The notes beneath the pieces are model-generated. The model ran no database searches, was not told where the DNA came from, and saw nothing but the letters and a program-made list of their open reading frames with translations. From NCBI GenBank assembly GCA_963815445.1, contig CAWFGV010000009.1:1-64000 (forward strand): 64,000 bases of DNA, in the 5' to 3' direction. The stretch is from JANLYC01 sp963815445. GTDB lineage: Bacteria; Actinomycetota; Actinomycetes; Propionibacteriales; Nocardioidaceae. This document shows positions 62,606-64,000 of this stretch, piece by piece; within the stretch, counting starts at the first letter, position 1, and each line of letters starts with the position of its first letter. Both the position numbers and the translations under genes were made by a program.

Positions 62606-64000
62606 GTGAACACCTCGAACTCCGGCGCCTCGTCACAGACAGGCACCCGCCCGACCGGGCTCGACAGCTTCTTCAAGATCACCGAGCGCGGCTCGACCGT
62701 GTCTCGGGAGATCCGCGGTGGGATCGTCACGTTCTTCACGATGGCCTACATCGTCGTGTTGAACCCGATCATCCTCGGTGGTGCGCTCGACGCGACCGGC
62801 AATTCCATCACCGGCGGCGACACGGCTGACTTCGCCCAGATCGCCGCCGCCACTGCACTGGCGGCCGGCGTCCTCACGATCCTGATGGGCGTGGTCGCGA
62901 ACTATCCACTGGCGCTGGCCACGGGGCTCGGGCTCAACGCCTTCGTGGCCTTCTCGATCGCCAGCCAGATGACCTGGGCCGACGCGATGGGGTTGGTCGT
63001 CCTCGAAGGTCTCGTGATCCTGGTCCTGGTGCTGACCGGATTCCGCAAGGCGGTGTTCGCCGCCGTACCCGCCGAGCTGAAGGTGGCGATCAGCGTCGGT
63101 ATCGGGCTGTTCATCGCGTTCATCGGGTTCGTCGACTCGGGGTTCGTGCGCCGCACGGAGGCGCCGCCCGTACCGGTCAACCTCGGGATTGGCGGCTTCC
63201 TGTCCGGGTGGCCGACGCTCGTCTTCGTGTTCGGGCTGCTGTTGATGATCGTGCTGTATGCGCGGCGGGTGAAGGCGGCGATCCTGATCTCGATCGTGAC
63301 CACCACCATCGTGGCGATCATCGTCGAGGCCGTGGCCAACGTCGGCCCGGCCTTCGGGGCGGACGGGGCGTTCAACCCGAAGGCGTGGAACCTCAACGTC
63401 CCGGCCTGGCCGGACAAGCTCGTCGACACGCCGGACTTCGGGCTGCTCGGGAACTTCTCGTTGCTCGGCTCGTTCTCGGAGGTCGGCACGGTCACGACGC
63501 TGCTGATCATCTTCACGCTGCTGCTGGCCGACTTCTTCGACACGATGGGCACCATGACGGCCATCGGCGCGGAAGCTGGTCTGCTGCAGGAGGACGGGAC
63601 ACCGATCAACACCCAGCGCATCCTCGTCGTCGACTCGATCGCGGCGGCTGCTGGTGGCGCCGCCTCGATCTCGAGCAACACGTCGTACATCGAGTCGGCG
63701 TCGGGTGTCGGCGAAGGCGCGCGCACCGGTCTCGCCAGCGTCGTGACCGGAATCCTCTTCCTGCTCACGACCATCTTCTCGCCCGTCGTCGACATCATCC
63801 CCAACGAGGCGGCGACTCCGGCTCTGGTCGTCGTGGGCTTCCTGATGATGACTCAGGTCACGAACATCGACTGGAATGACATCGAGGTGGCGCTGCCGGC
63901 ATTCCTGGCCATCATCCTGATGCCGTTCACCTACTCGATCTCGGTGGGGATCGGAGCCGGCTTCATCGCCTTCGTGGTGCTGAAGGGCGTGCGGGGCAAG
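62606..64000 (+). CDS. NCS2 family (AzgA-like) adenine/guanine/hypoxanthine permease, 3' truncated by the window
   Basis: 465 codons are in the window and no stop is reached. The N-terminal cytosolic segment ends FKITERGSTVSREIRGGIVT, where AzgA-type permeases begin. Helix 1 is FFTMAYIVVLNPIIL. ALATGLGLNAFVAFSIA and the central LADFFDTMGTMTAIGAEAGL are AzgA hallmarks, and SSNTSYIESASGVGEGARTG is the conserved substrate-site region. These proteins are purine/proton symporters in the plasma membrane. TACGCT 7 nt before GTG 62606 suggests a leaderless transcript. Confidence 0.93.
   Translation, partial: MNTSNSGASSQTGTRPTGLDSFFKITERGSTVSREIRGGIVTFFTMAYIVVLNPIILGGALDATGNSITGGDTADFAQIAAATALAAGVLTILMGVVANYPLALATGLGLNAFVAFSIASQMTWADAMGLVVLEGLVILVLVLTGFRKAVFAAVPAELKVAISVGIGLFIAFIGFVDSGFVRRTEAPPVPVNLGIGGFLSGWPTLVFVFGLLLMIVLYARRVKAAILISIVTTTIVAIIVEAVANVGPAFGADGAFNPKAWNLNVPAWPDKLVDTPDFGLLGNFSLLGSFSEVGTVTTLLIIFTLLLADFFDTMGTMTAIGAEAGLLQEDGTPINTQRILVVDSIAAAAGGAASISSNTSYIESASGVGEGARTGLASVVTGILFLLTTIFSPVVDIIPNEAATPALVVVGFLMMTQVTNIDWNDIEVALPAFLAIILMPFTYSISVGIGAGFIAFVVLKGVRGK

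Noticed and set aside
1..64000. CRISPR array, prophage or intact insertion sequence
   Set aside because: No regularly spaced repeats, phage structural genes or transposase genes were seen.

Overview
The window is high-GC DNA, densely packed with genes on both strands. It starts with the last 30 codons of an actinobacterial groL. Many genes have TANNNT boxes 6-7 nt before an ATG or GTG, the pattern of leaderless actinobacterial transcripts. Families such as DUF3027, DUF2530, DUF222-HNH, CGNR and HelD all point to an actinobacterium. Nocardioidaceae is my best guess, but it is an inference from gene content. I see no tRNA, rRNA, CRISPR array, prophage or intact insertion sequence.

0.2-19.3 kb is a catabolic region for peptides, amides and N-methyl compounds. 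It holds a 2-haloacid-dehalogenase-like HAD enzyme, an HDAC/acetylpolyamine-amidohydrolase-like enzyme divergent from a DmpA-type S58 peptidase and a CocE/S15 hydrolase, and a DUF2975/XRE pair. It continues with two GbcA-like Rieske oxygenases, a sarcosine-oxidase-like flavoenzyme, a TetR regulator, a complete Dpp/Opp-type ABC importer and an S9 oligopeptidase with a frameshift. Four copies of the palindrome ACTGACT-N4-AGTCAGT (exact or near-exact) lie at the S58 start, upstream of the second Rieske operon, between the importer and the S9 gene, and inside the S9 gene. They suggest that these scattered operons form one regulon.

19.3-25.4 kb holds an AlaX editing protein, a GNAT, an MFS transporter, a secreted gamma-glutamyltransferase and an M20 peptidase. 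25.6-36.8 kb is a form II (AYRGAGR) CO-dehydrogenase-like molybdenum hydroxylase system: MocA, MoxR, CoxE and XdhC, then CoxS, CoxL, CoxM and CoxG. About 2.7 kb splits the two halves and contains a chloramphenicol-phosphotransferase-like kinase and a decayed DUF222-HNH gene, both in the opposite direction.

36.8-50.4 kb holds a small zinc-ribbon protein, a CutC-like protein, a DUF4031-LD-carboxypeptidase fusion, an HD phosphohydrolase and a DUF2510-scramblase-like protein. A convergent junction with a C-rich hexamer repeat and a 21-bp-arm inverted repeat follows. Next come nucleic-acid motors (HelD-like, DnaB-like ATPase, and an XPB/CGNR/Helicase_C_3 operon) and an ABC exporter. 50.4-64 kb holds a small membrane protein, a second DUF222-HNH gene, an acyl-CoA synthetase, a 999-residue subtilase, a HAD-LarE fusion, an extended cold-shock protein, an MFS protein, DUF3027 and DUF2530 proteins, and an AzgA-like purine permease cut by the window edge.

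The most interesting items are the shared-operator regulon, the HAD-LarE and DUF4031-LdcA fusions, the conserved DnaA-box-like element upstream of both HNH genes, the large hairpin and G4 region at 40.84-41.03 kb, and the indels in the S9 and HNH genes.
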